A stretch of DNA of 64,000 bases, taken from Proteiniborus sp. MB09-C3. Its GTDB lineage: Bacteria; Bacillota; Clostridia; Tissierellales; Proteiniboraceae. The stretch spans positions 3,782,001-3,846,000 of the forward strand of contig NZ_CP127161.1 of NCBI RefSeq assembly GCF_030263895.1. The letters run 5' to 3'. Shown in pieces: positions 51,395 to 59,692 of the stretch (positions are counted from its first letter, which is position 1; each line of letters starts with the position of its first letter). A program made the translations under genes and the position numbers. The notes below the pieces were generated by a model. The model ran no database searches and was not told the DNA's origin. It was given only the letters and a program-made list of their open reading frames with translations.

Positions 51395-53068
51395 ATGATA
51401 TTAGAAAAGAGAAAATTAAATGTTGACCCTAAAGAATATTTGAAGATAATAGCACTTTTTATAGCAAATCTATCATTTTTGAAGATAATAGGAGTTTTCG
51501 AAGAGCAGATATATGGAATTATAAATATTCCAGAATTTCTGGCAATGCATATAGTCCTTGAGTTTTTGGGGATACTTATTTTCCTTATGACCTATGTCAT
51601 CACATATTATACCTTCAACAAAAATAAGAGATTTAGGCTACTAATTTACAGCAGTACATTTTTCATAAGCGGATCTGTAAGCTTCTTTCATACCATGAGC
51701 TATAAAGGCATGCCTAGCTTTTTTACAGCAAGCTCTGCACCAAAGGCTACAAATTTTTGGATTATCAGCAGACTTATTATGGCAATAGGACTCTTTGTGG
51801 CTGCTATTATACCAGCAAACAAAAAAACTAACTTAAAAAGAGAGTATTTTCAAGCAGGGAGTATTTTTGTCACCATAATAATCTTTTACATAGGTACATT
51901 TAAACAGCATTTAATTCCTTCTATGTTCGTTGATGGACAGGGACTGACTCAGCTTAAGATACTATTAGAATACTTTATTATGTCTATCTTATGTATAACT
52001 GTATTTATCTACGTAAAGGATTATGTACATACTGGAAATAAAACTTATAAAACATTTTACATAGGCCTGTGTTTCGCAGTTTTTACTGACTGTGCATTTA
52101 CATTATATAGAAGCGTATATGATACATATAACCTTTTAGGCCACATCTTTAACATAATTTCTGCCTTCTTTATTTTTCGAGCGATTTTTTCTTATAATCT
52201 AGATCATCCCTATGATGAGCTTGATAAGGCCAACGAAAGAATCAGCAAATATGCAGATAATCTAGAGGAAACAGTTCAACGTAGAACTGCTGAGATACAA
52301 GCTGTTAACAGAAAAATAATGGAGGATTTGGAGTACGCAAAGACAATACAGCAATCCTTACTTCCACCGAAATCATTGAATATTTTTGATACTAAGTTTA
52401 TTTCAGAATATATTCCATGTGAAAAGTTAAGCGGTGATTTTTATAATATCCATGCTTTAGATGAAGAAAATCTGTCAATGTATATCTCAGATGTTTCAGG
52501 CCATGGGGTATCAGCCGCAGTGATAACTGTATTTGCAGATAGAATAATGAAGCCTACAGGCTTATTTAACCCTAAAGAAAATATTATATCTCCCTCACAA
52601 AAATTAGCTAACTTTTATGAGGAATTTAACAAATCTGACTTTCCTGATGAAATGCATATAGTAATGTTTGGAGCTGTATACAATATAAGAACAAAAACGC
52701 TGTCATATTGTTCAGGTGGCATGAATGTTCTGCCAATCTTAGTCAGAAAAAACGGAGAATCGGAGTTTTTAGATAAGAGCATTGGATTTCCTATATGTAA
52801 ATTTGGTGAATTCTATAACCCTGAATATAAAAATGGATGTATCCATTTAGATAGCGGAGATAGAATTATATTTTATACTGATGGATTAGCAGAGTTTTTT
52901 AAAAATAATTCATTGCTTAAAAAAGAAACTATCATTGGCATTATGAAGGAAAATAGAAATAATGACATAAAACTATTAAATGAAAAGATACTCCTAGTAA
53001 TTAAAGAAAATACTAGGAGAGGCTATATACATGATGACGATATTACATATTTTATTTTAGAGGTATGA
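51395..53068 (+). CDS. Membrane-bound SpoIIE-type PP2C phosphatase with MASE3-like sensor
   Basis: A 557-residue protein. About seven or eight hydrophobic segments (20-270) resemble the MASE3 sensor, with 'SGSVSFFHTMSYKGMPSFF' and 'LGHIFNIISAFFIFRAIFSY'. A coiled coil (about 272-320, 'LDKANERISKYADNLEETVQ') leads to a PP2C/SpoIIE phosphatase domain with 'AKTIQQSLLPP', 'PCEKLSGDFYNI', 'ISDVSGHGVSAAVITVF' and 'YTDGLAEFF'. The Asp metal ligands are present. Such proteins usually dephosphorylate an anti-sigma-factor antagonist, linking a membrane signal to sigma-B-type or sporulation control. The start follows AAGGAG. No partner gene lies nearby; the next gene is convergent. Confidence 0.92.
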   Translation: MILEKRKLNVDPKEYLKIIALFIANLSFLKIIGVFEEQIYGIINIPEFLAMHIVLEFLGILIFLMTYVITYYTFNKNKRFRLLIYSSTFFISGSVSFFHTMSYKGMPSFFTASSAPKATNFWIISRLIMAIGLFVAAIIPANKKTNLKREYFQAGSIFVTIIIFYIGTFKQHLIPSMFVDGQGLTQLKILLEYFIMSILCITVFIYVKDYVHTGNKTYKTFYIGLCFAVFTDCAFTLYRSVYDTYNLLGHIFNIISAFFIFRAIFSYNLDHPYDELDKANERISKYADNLEETVQRRTAEIQAVNRKIMEDLEYAKTIQQSLLPPKSLNIFDTKFISEYIPCEKLSGDFYNIHALDEENLSMYISDVSGHGVSAAVITVFADRIMKPTGLFNPKENIISPSQKLANFYEEFNKSDFPDEMHIVMFGAVYNIRTKTLSYCSGGMNVLPILVRKNGESEFLDKSIGFPICKFGEFYNPEYKNGCIHLDSGDRIIFYTDGLAEFFKNNSLLKKETIIGIMKENRNNDIKLLNEKILLVIKENTRRGYIHDDDITYFILEV

Positions 53069-53070
53069 TT

Positions 53071-53934
53071 TTAAACACCTAAATAGTATGCTATATTTGC
53101 ATCTTCTGTCTTTATGCCTTTTATTTTCGCAGTCTTTGAACTCAAGATAACAGTAATTCCAGGGCCATGACCAGATTTTATACAATCGCTGTGTACAACT
53201 ACCCCAATTGATACAGAGCCTTTTAGGTATTGACGTCCATTTGTGTTGTCACAGTCTCTCAACAATACTAAATCTCCAAATCTAAGCTTATATATTTCAA
53301 ACTCCTTATTTGCTTCTTCATCTCCTGTCATTATGTCGTAGTCTCCTAAAAAAGCTGTGGAACTGCCTACTCCTGAGCCCATTAAATATGCAGGAATTTC
53401 TGTAACTACTGGCACCTCTAATATTCCGTCTGCATTTTGTTTTATACCTAATTTTTCAAATAGGTTCGGATCTATATTCATACATTTAACATCATCAAAG
53501 CCTTCTATCTTTAGCCCTTGTCCATGAGCTTTAACTAGAATCATATCTCCTATAGCCATTTTCTCCATGTCTTCTTCACTGAAGTATATTAGTACATGGT
53601 CTATTCCGCCATGCATACCAGTTACATAGCCTTTGGCACCTTTAGCATCTCCCGAAACAACTCTGGCCTCATTGCCTATGCATGATAAAAGCATAAGAGC
53701 ATTGTTTTCATTAGCATTGTCATTTTTAATGCTAACTCCTGGCTCTATATGGTCTCCTACTAAATCCATACATGAATCCCCTATTTTAAAATTGTATGTA
53801 ATCCCTCCAGTAGCTGGAAGTATTTCAGCTATACCGTCTCTATTTATTCTATAAGGATTTAGTGAAACTATAGGGCTATGGATTTCGCCTTGAACAGATT
53901 GCATTACTATCTTTTCCCTATTTGTCTTTAACAT
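53071..53934 (-). CDS. DUF4438 family protein
   Basis: A 287-residue cytosolic protein matching DUF4438 (PF14505) by 'GDSCMDLVGDHIEPGVSIKN', 'CIGNEARVVSGDAKGAKGYV', 'TGMHGGIDHVLIYF' and 'SIGVVVHSDCIKSGHGPGIT'. The His, Asp and Cys residues in these segments could bind a metal, but no reaction is known for the family. The start is the ATG at 53934 behind GGGAGG; the longer frame to 54012 lacks a ribosome-binding site. It ends two bases from the convergent phosphatase gene. Confidence 0.88.
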   Translation of the reverse strand: MLKTNREKIVMQSVQGEIHSPIVSLNPYRINRDGIAEILPATGGITYNFKIGDSCMDLVGDHIEPGVSIKNDNANENNALMLLSCIGNEARVVSGDAKGAKGYVTGMHGGIDHVLIYFSEEDMEKMAIGDMILVKAHGQGLKIEGFDDVKCMNIDPNLFEKLGIKQNADGILEVPVVTEIPAYLMGSGVGSSTAFLGDYDIMTGDEEANKEFEIYKLRFGDLVLLRDCDNTNGRQYLKGSVSIGVVVHSDCIKSGHGPGITVILSSKTAKIKGIKTEDANIAYYLGV

Positions 53935-54086
53935 AATGTTGCCTCCCTCTATAAAAATATCTCCTGCTCCTATTTTATCAAAAGATACTGAAGTTCTCAA
54001 GAAGCTAAGCAACTTGCCATTATCCTTTGAATAAACTTATTTTTAATTGCCTATAATAACAATAAACTGTATGAGGAGGAATGATT

Positions 54087-54221
54087 GTGGAAAAGAAAAA
54101 CAATCTTGATCAAGTGGCTTTAGGTAATGTAAATGATAATGAATTAAATCAAATACAACAACTAGAAAAGCAGTTAGGCGAGAAATATTATCTAATAGCC
54201 TTCGAAAAGGCTGGTAAATAG
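54087..54221 (+). CDS. Small hypothetical protein (44 residues)
   Basis: The frame reads MEKKNNLDQVALGNVNDNEL and ends LGEKYYLIAFEKAGK, a short amphipathic helix and a hydrophobic strand without membrane segment or Cys. GAGGAGG ends seven bases before a GTG at 54087, a better start than the ATG at 54081 that touches it. A hairpin at 54242-54270 follows. Codon use and the strong ribosome-binding site support a real gene. I do not recognise the family. Confidence 0.65.
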   Translation: MEKKNNLDQVALGNVNDNELNQIQQLEKQLGEKYYLIAFEKAGK

Positions 54222-54241
54222 GTACTTATAACAAAAAACTG

Positions 54242-54270
54242 AAGAGAGTATTCCCTTGAATACTCTCTTT
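54242..54270. terminator. Bidirectional terminator
   Basis: A perfect 12-base-pair stem AAGAGAGTATTC / GAATACTCTCTT with a 4-base loop, between the small plus-strand gene and the convergent dehydratase gene. Confidence 0.7.
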
Positions 54271-54272
54271 GT

Positions 54273-56159
54273 CTATCTACTTGCAGAGACCTCCACATAC
54301 GCTCCATTAGAACTTACATTAGTATCTCCTGTATTATTTTTATTATATGTAGGTACTATTTGCTGAACGTAATCTCTGAGAGCTGAGCCATCGCAGCTAT
54401 CTATTATTTCTTTCAGAGTATCTATAGACTTTAACATCAGCTTATAGTCAGCAAATATTGGTTTTCCAATAAATATTTTTTCATGAGCAGTTGACTGTAT
54501 ACCTTCTTCATCAAGCAATAATTCTTCAAAAAGCTTTTCGCCCTGCCTGAGTCCAGTAAATACTATAGGGATATCTGCATCAGGTTCAAAACCAGAAAGT
54601 TTTATTAAATCCCTTGCTAAATCTATAATTTTCACTGGTTCTCCCATATCAAGAACGAATATCTCCCCACCCTTTGCCATTGCTCCAGCTTGTATAACTA
54701 ACTGGGCTGCTTCGGGTATAGTCATAAAGTATCTAATAATTTCTGGATGAGTTACTGTAACAGGCCCGCCCTCCATTATCTGCTTTTTAAATAGAGGAAT
54801 AACACTCCCATTGCTTCCTAGTACATTTCCGAATCTGACAGCTACAAACTCAGTTTCGCTTTTCTTATCTATGGACTGTATTATCATCTCACAAATTCTC
54901 TTAGAGGCTCCCATAATATTAGTTGGATTTACGGCCTTGTCTGTAGATATCATGACAAATCGCTTTACTCCATATGTATCTGCTGCTTGTGCTAAGTTAA
55001 GAGTACCGAAAACATTATTCTTGATAGCTTCTTTAGGATTATCTTCCATTAAAGGTACATGTTTATGTGCTGCAGCATGAAATATAACATCCGGCCTTAT
55101 GTCTTTCATAATTTCATCAATACGCTTCTTGTCACGTATAGAAGCAATAAAAACTCTGAGATTCAAATCCTCATATTTTCTTTTTAACTCATTCTGTAAA
55201 TCATAAGCATTGTTTTCATATATATCGAGAATACAGAGTTCATTGGGATTAAATTTTGCAATCTGCCTGCAAAGCTCTGAGCCAATAGAGCCTCCGCCAC
55301 CAGTGACTAGAACTCTTTTTCCTTTTAAGTACCCGCTTATCTCATCAATGTCGAGATTGATCTCATCTCTTCCCAAAAGATCCTCTATCTGCACTTCCCT
55401 AATCTCTTTTATACTGACCTTGCCATCTATAAGCTCGTACATTCCAGGCAATATTTTTAGTTTACATTTTGTTTTTTTGCATTCATTTACAATACTTCTT
55501 ATCTCACTTTTACTAGCAGAAGGTATAGCAATTATTATTTCATCAATGTTCATTTTATCTGCTATGGTAGCTATATCCACTCTTCTCCCCATAACAGGAA
55601 CCCCATTTATTCTTTGGCCCTCTTTAAGAAAATCATCATCTATTATTGCCACAGGCCTGCTGTTAAGCTGAGTATGGTTTTTAAGCTCCCTAATGACCAT
55701 TGCTCCTGCATCTCCAGCTCCTATTATCATAATATGCTTATAACCATTTCCATTGCTAAGTATGCCTCCATTAACTCTCCTTAGTGCCCTATAGCTGAAT
55801 CTGACTCCACCTATTAATAGCATATCCAGCATAATAGTAATAGCGTAAACCCCTCTAGGCAAATGGGTCTGTAGTGCAAATAGATAGCTAATTACTCCAG
55901 CATTGGCTACTATAGAGGCTACCACTACATTTAATAGCTCGTCTATACTAGCATACCGCCATAGGCTTTTGTAAAGCTTGAAATAATGAAATACTATTAT
56001 CTTTAATAATGTGATAATAAGTGCATTGTTTATGTACACCTTAAGGTAATTAGCCTCAATATTTCCGTCAAATCTTAGATATAGTGCTATGTAATAAGAA
56101 AGGTTAATTAAAAAAGCATCTAAAAGGATTAGGAAAATAACTCTAGCTTTTTTTTGCAT
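54273..56159 (-). CDS. Membrane-bound UDP-GlcNAc 4,6-dehydratase-like protein (PglF/CapD/FlaA1 family)
   Basis: A 628-residue protein. Four hydrophobic segments (about 8-125) are followed by a CoA-binding-like domain (about 140-255, 'IMIIGAGDAGAMVIRELKNH') and an extended SDR domain (about 280-570). The latter has the NAD loop 'VLVTGGGGSIGSELCRQIAK', 'HAAAHKHVPLMEDNPKEAIK' and 'VMISTDKAVNPTNIMGASKR'. In this subgroup the usual YxxxK Tyr is replaced by Met ('MGASK'), as in PglF and FlaA1. It should make UDP-4-keto-6-deoxy-GlcNAc, the substrate of the LegC/PglE-like aminotransferase at 24430. It is transcribed alone, about 21 kb away from the main locus. Confidence 0.92.
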   Translation of the reverse strand: MQKKARVIFLILLDAFLINLSYYIALYLRFDGNIEANYLKVYINNALIITLLKIIVFHYFKLYKSLWRYASIDELLNVVVASIVANAGVISYLFALQTHLPRGVYAITIMLDMLLIGGVRFSYRALRRVNGGILSNGNGYKHIMIIGAGDAGAMVIRELKNHTQLNSRPVAIIDDDFLKEGQRINGVPVMGRRVDIATIADKMNIDEIIIAIPSASKSEIRSIVNECKKTKCKLKILPGMYELIDGKVSIKEIREVQIEDLLGRDEINLDIDEISGYLKGKRVLVTGGGGSIGSELCRQIAKFNPNELCILDIYENNAYDLQNELKRKYEDLNLRVFIASIRDKKRIDEIMKDIRPDVIFHAAAHKHVPLMEDNPKEAIKNNVFGTLNLAQAADTYGVKRFVMISTDKAVNPTNIMGASKRICEMIIQSIDKKSETEFVAVRFGNVLGSNGSVIPLFKKQIMEGGPVTVTHPEIIRYFMTIPEAAQLVIQAGAMAKGGEIFVLDMGEPVKIIDLARDLIKLSGFEPDADIPIVFTGLRQGEKLFEELLLDEEGIQSTAHEKIFIGKPIFADYKLMLKSIDTLKEIIDSCDGSALRDYVQQIVPTYNKNNTGDTNVSSNGAYVEVSASR

Positions 56160-56321
56160 AGTAAAGACTCCTTCTAAAAAAATATATACTTTATTAACAT
56201 GCTATGATTATTTTACCAAAATATTAACTATTATGCTAGTGATAAGAAGAAAAGTTATATACAATACCTCCAATAGTCATAGCTTTACTCATGAATCTCT
56301 TATATCCTTAAGACCAGTTAT

Positions 56322-56353
56322 ATTAAAGGGACAAAGCATTTCAGCTTTGTCCC
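56322..56353 (-). terminator. Terminator of the PTS-GH4-nagA operon
   Basis: A perfect 10-base-pair stem GGGACAAAGC / GCTTTGTCCC with a 6-base loop, followed on the minus strand by UUUAAUAU. It lies about 40 bases after nagA. Confidence 0.75.
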
Positions 56354-56394
56354 TGCTCGACCATATATTCAAAATAATTTAAATGTCTAGCTTC

Positions 56395-57582
56395 TTAGTT
56401 CCACTGCTTTATTCCTTTGACATACACATCTTTTAGATTCCACAAGCCATCTATAATGAGTAAATCGGCATCCTTGCCTTCCTCTATTGAGCCTTTTTTA
56501 TCATAGACTCCAATATATTTTGCTGGATTCTCTGATGCCATCTTGACTATATCTCCTATGGATGCATCTATATTTTTAACTACATTCCGAACTGAGCCTA
56601 AATATCCTAGCTCCAAATCCTTTACCTTTTCATAATCATATTTATAGATTCTGTCTTCCCTGCCATCATCATAGATCAGCCTTAAATAATCTCCATCAGG
56701 TGAAAAGGTACATTGTCTAATATAATGGTGAAATGGTTTCTTCACATGGGCAAGACCTACAGCATCTGATGTTAAAAATACTTTTTCAGGTCCCTTTATC
56801 TTATACATTATTTTAAAAGCTTCGGGTTTGACAGTCATACCTGTTTGCTTTGCAAACTCTGCATACATATCATCAAAATACATAGCAGCTCCAGCCACTC
56901 CCAGTCTTCTATGATGGAATCCTCTCATGCCACTGAAGGTATGAGTAAATCCGCCTAATCCATAATCCTTTAATGCCTTTATATCTTCAAACTCAGCAGC
57001 ACTATGGCCTATAGACAACTGTATACCTTCATTATTGGCATATTTAATAAACTCCAAGGAGCCTTCTAATTCAGGAGCAATTGTAATTAATTTTATATTT
57101 TCTTTTCCACCGCTTTCAAAGAATTGCTCAAGTATTTCTATAGAAGGATTTAAGCAATATTCTTCTTTTTGCATGCCTTTAAATTCTTTGTTTATAAAGG
57201 GGCCTTCTAAGTGAAAGCCTAATATATCAGCACCTTTTTCAGGACTATAGTTTCCTATAGCTTTCTTCCCTTCCACAAGCTGCCTATTTATTTTCTCCAG
57301 TGAGTCAGTTCCTGTAGTTGGTAAATAAGAAGTCACTCCTTCCTTTACCAGCTCCTTTGACATATTTTCTAAGGACTTTTCAGTACCTTCATGGACAAAT
57401 GATCCTGTAGCCCATCCATGGATATGAACATCTATAAATCCAGGTACAATTATACTATCTCTATAATCCACAAAATCTTCATTAATATCTTCAAGAATTC
57501 CTTTAATTTTTCCATCTTCTATTTTCAAATATCCCTCTCTAAAGCCTTGAGGAGTGTATATTCTTTCAGAATACAAATACAT
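56395..57582 (-). CDS. nagA: N-acetylglucosamine-6-phosphate deacetylase
   Basis: A 395-residue cytosolic metallohydrolase that converts GlcNAc-6-P to GlcN-6-P and acetate. 'VPGFIDVHIHGWATG', 'GFHLEGPFINKEFKG', 'LSIGHSAAEFEDI', 'GGFTHTFSGMRGFHHR' and 'FLTSDAVGLA' carry the family metal and substrate residues. The start is the ATG at 57582, eight bases after AGGAGG; a GTG nine bases earlier falls in the ribosome-binding site. It is the last gene of the operon, 12 bases after the GH4 gene, so the sugar handled contains an N-acetylated hexosamine. Confidence 0.94.
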   Translation of the reverse strand: MYLYSERIYTPQGFREGYLKIEDGKIKGILEDINEDFVDYRDSIIVPGFIDVHIHGWATGSFVHEGTEKSLENMSKELVKEGVTSYLPTTGTDSLEKINRQLVEGKKAIGNYSPEKGADILGFHLEGPFINKEFKGMQKEEYCLNPSIEILEQFFESGGKENIKLITIAPELEGSLEFIKYANNEGIQLSIGHSAAEFEDIKALKDYGLGGFTHTFSGMRGFHHRRLGVAGAAMYFDDMYAEFAKQTGMTVKPEAFKIMYKIKGPEKVFLTSDAVGLAHVKKPFHHYIRQCTFSPDGDYLRLIYDDGREDRIYKYDYEKVKDLELGYLGSVRNVVKNIDASIGDIVKMASENPAKYIGVYDKKGSIEEGKDADLLIIDGLWNLKDVYVKGIKQWN

Positions 57583-57594
57583 AGTATCCACCTC

Positions 57595-58929
57595 CTACTT
57601 TAAATTCCAATAATCCTTATTGACCTCCATTAAATCATCTAATACAGCCCTAGCCTTTTCAGGCTTTGTAACTGCGCGATTTAAAGTAAGAGCTTCTAAG
57701 GCTTTTTGATAATTAGATTCTAAACATGCTTCTACAGTTAATTTTTCATAGGCATGCTGGTTCTCCATTAAGCCCTTATAGAAAGTCTTTATTTCTCCAT
57801 ATGGGTATAGCTTTGCTCCATCCTTTGATAATTCTCCAGCCACTTCTACAAAAGCATCCTCTGGCATATTAGGTATTATATCTCTGCCTTTATTTACACC
57901 CATTATTACGAATACCTTCTTTAAATCAAAGGCTATAGATTCAGCTACCTCTACCATCATATTGCCATGGACCTCACCTATTAGCAATGGTACACCTTCT
58001 AGTGAGCCCTGCTCTCTAGCTTGTTTACAAATATCTAGTACTTGCTTTTCACGGCCTCTCTTTGCTTCTTCAGCTCTAGTGAATTCAGGATTGCTGGCCT
58101 TTGCAATATCATCTGCAAAAAAATAATACTGTAAATAAGTATTTGGTAAATATTCAGGAAAGAATTCCATCATTCTATTTACATTTTTATAGGTGTCCAG
58201 CCACGACTGATCTCTTTGCTCTGCATTAAATGGTTTAAATTCATGGTCCAATAAATAATTCTTTAGCTTCGGTAAAAGATCTTCACCTGTTTTTGAATTG
58301 TATAGCTTAGTGAACCAGCCAAAATGATTAAGTCCAAAGTATCTAGGCTCTATATCATACATATCTACTTCTAATATTTTTGCAAAGGACTTTATCATAG
58401 AGTAAGGCTGATCGCACATGTTTAATATCTTATCATCATGTGGAAATACTTTAGATAAAGCTAATCCAACTATGGCTGCCGGGTTAGTATAGTTTAAAAT
58501 CCAAGCATCTGGGGCAAATTCCCTAATCTTGTTTACCATATGAATCATAGGCTTAATAGATCTCATGCCATAGGCAAAGCCTCCGGGGCCACAGGTTTCT
58601 TGTCCCACTAGTCCATATTTTAGAGGTATTTTCTCATCATGGCTTCTCATCTCAAAGCCGCCAACTCTCATCTGCACAAATGCATAATCCATTCCTATAT
58701 ATGCCTTATCCTCATCATCTGTAAATATCAGCTCTACATCTGGACAATATTTTTGCATTGTAAGTCTGATGTAGTCTTCCTGTACATCTATTCTGCTTTT
58801 ATCTATATCAAATAAAATTAATTTCTTAAGAGGAAATCTTTCTCTATAATTAACTAGACTACCAATGAGGGCTGGTGTTCTAGTACTTCCAGCACCTACA
58901 ATAGTAACTGTTAATGGCCTGCGTTCCAC
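57595..58929 (-). CDS. GH4 family NAD-dependent 6-phospho-glycosidase
   Basis: A 444-residue cytosolic glycosidase. 'TVTIVGAGSTRTPALIGSLV' binds NAD, 'QMRVGGFEMRSHDEKIPLKY' and 'GLVGQETCGPGGFAYGMRSI' form the sugar-phosphate site, 'ILNYTNPAAIVGLAL' and 'NMCDQPYSM' line the metal site, and 'YFGLNHFGWFT' holds the metal His. GH4 enzymes cut phosphorylated disaccharides by an oxidation-elimination route using NAD and Mn. The CDQP segment differs from CDMP (usual for 6-phospho-alpha-glucosidases) and CNVP/CNIP (beta enzymes), so the linkage is not settled. The GTG at 58929 behind AAGGAG is the best start. Confidence 0.92.
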   Translation of the reverse strand: MERRPLTVTIVGAGSTRTPALIGSLVNYRERFPLKKLILFDIDKSRIDVQEDYIRLTMQKYCPDVELIFTDDEDKAYIGMDYAFVQMRVGGFEMRSHDEKIPLKYGLVGQETCGPGGFAYGMRSIKPMIHMVNKIREFAPDAWILNYTNPAAIVGLALSKVFPHDDKILNMCDQPYSMIKSFAKILEVDMYDIEPRYFGLNHFGWFTKLYNSKTGEDLLPKLKNYLLDHEFKPFNAEQRDQSWLDTYKNVNRMMEFFPEYLPNTYLQYYFFADDIAKASNPEFTRAEEAKRGREKQVLDICKQAREQGSLEGVPLLIGEVHGNMMVEVAESIAFDLKKVFVIMGVNKGRDIIPNMPEDAFVEVAGELSKDGAKLYPYGEIKTFYKGLMENQHAYEKLTVEACLESNYQKALEALTLNRAVTKPEKARAVLDDLMEVNKDYWNLK

Positions 58930-58934
58930 TATAA

Positions 58935-59690
58935 TCACTCCTTGTCTGTCATCTCAATGTAGGATATCAATATTTGCACTAAAGTGTGCAATCCGATTCT
59001 AGAAATCAAATCATTGTACTTTGTCTGAGTATCATCAGCAAAGCAAAACATATTATAATTTGCAATTTTCTGCAATGAGTTATTTGTAAAAGAGGTAAGG
59101 GCCACTACATCTACTCCCCTTGCTCTTGCAGTCTTGGCTATGGTCAAAATCTTTTCTGTCTCCCCAGATAAGGACATGACTATTATGGCCTCATCTAGGG
59201 AGAGAGAATCACCTAATACATCAATTATATTTGGGTCTGAAATCAGTATTGCCTTCACATTAAGCAGAGCAAGCCTAGAGCACAATAAATCCGCCATTGG
59301 CTTAGAAGCTCCTCTCCCTATTACATATACTATTCTTGAGCCCAGTATTTTCTTTACTATCTCTCTAATATTGTCCTTGCTTTGAAGAGATAAAGTCTTA
59401 GCCACTTCTGTATTGATGCCGTCTAATATCTCTTCAAAGGACAAATTAGGACTGTTCTTTTCTCTATCTTTTAGATAATCCTTTACATAGTACCTAAGCT
59501 CGCTATATCCCTCAAAACCAAGCTTTTTAGACAGATTGATAATAGAGGTTTTGGATACATAAAGAGCATCTGCTACTTCACTTGCAGAGGATCTCTGTAT
59601 ATTCCTCGGATTATTCATTATATATTCGACTATTTTCTTTTCAAGATCAGTTAACTCATCGTATCTCTCTGTCAATTTGCTCAGCTTCAA
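58935..59690 (-). CDS. RpiR-family transcriptional regulator (HTH and SIS domains)
   Basis: A 251-residue regulator. The N-terminal HTH (about 1-78) has 'LEKKIVEYIMNNPRNIQRSS' and 'EVADALYVSKTSIINLSKKL'. The SIS domain (about 108-240) has 'VYVIGRGASKPMADLLCSRL' and 'AIIVMSLSGETEKILTIAKT', which bind phosphosugars. It starts at a TTG two bases after the PTS gene stop and ends five bases before the GH4 gene. It probably senses the phosphorylated sugar imported by the PTS and controls this operon, in addition to CcpA acting at the cre box. Confidence 0.94.
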   Translation of the reverse strand: MKLSKLTERYDELTDLEKKIVEYIMNNPRNIQRSSASEVADALYVSKTSIINLSKKLGFEGYSELRYYVKDYLKDREKNSPNLSFEEILDGINTEVAKTLSLQSKDNIREIVKKILGSRIVYVIGRGASKPMADLLCSRLALLNVKAILISDPNIIDVLGDSLSLDEAIIVMSLSGETEKILTIAKTARARGVDVVALTSFTNNSLQKIANYNMFCFADDTQTKYNDLISRIGLHTLVQILISYIEMTDKE

Positions 59691-59692
59691 TT

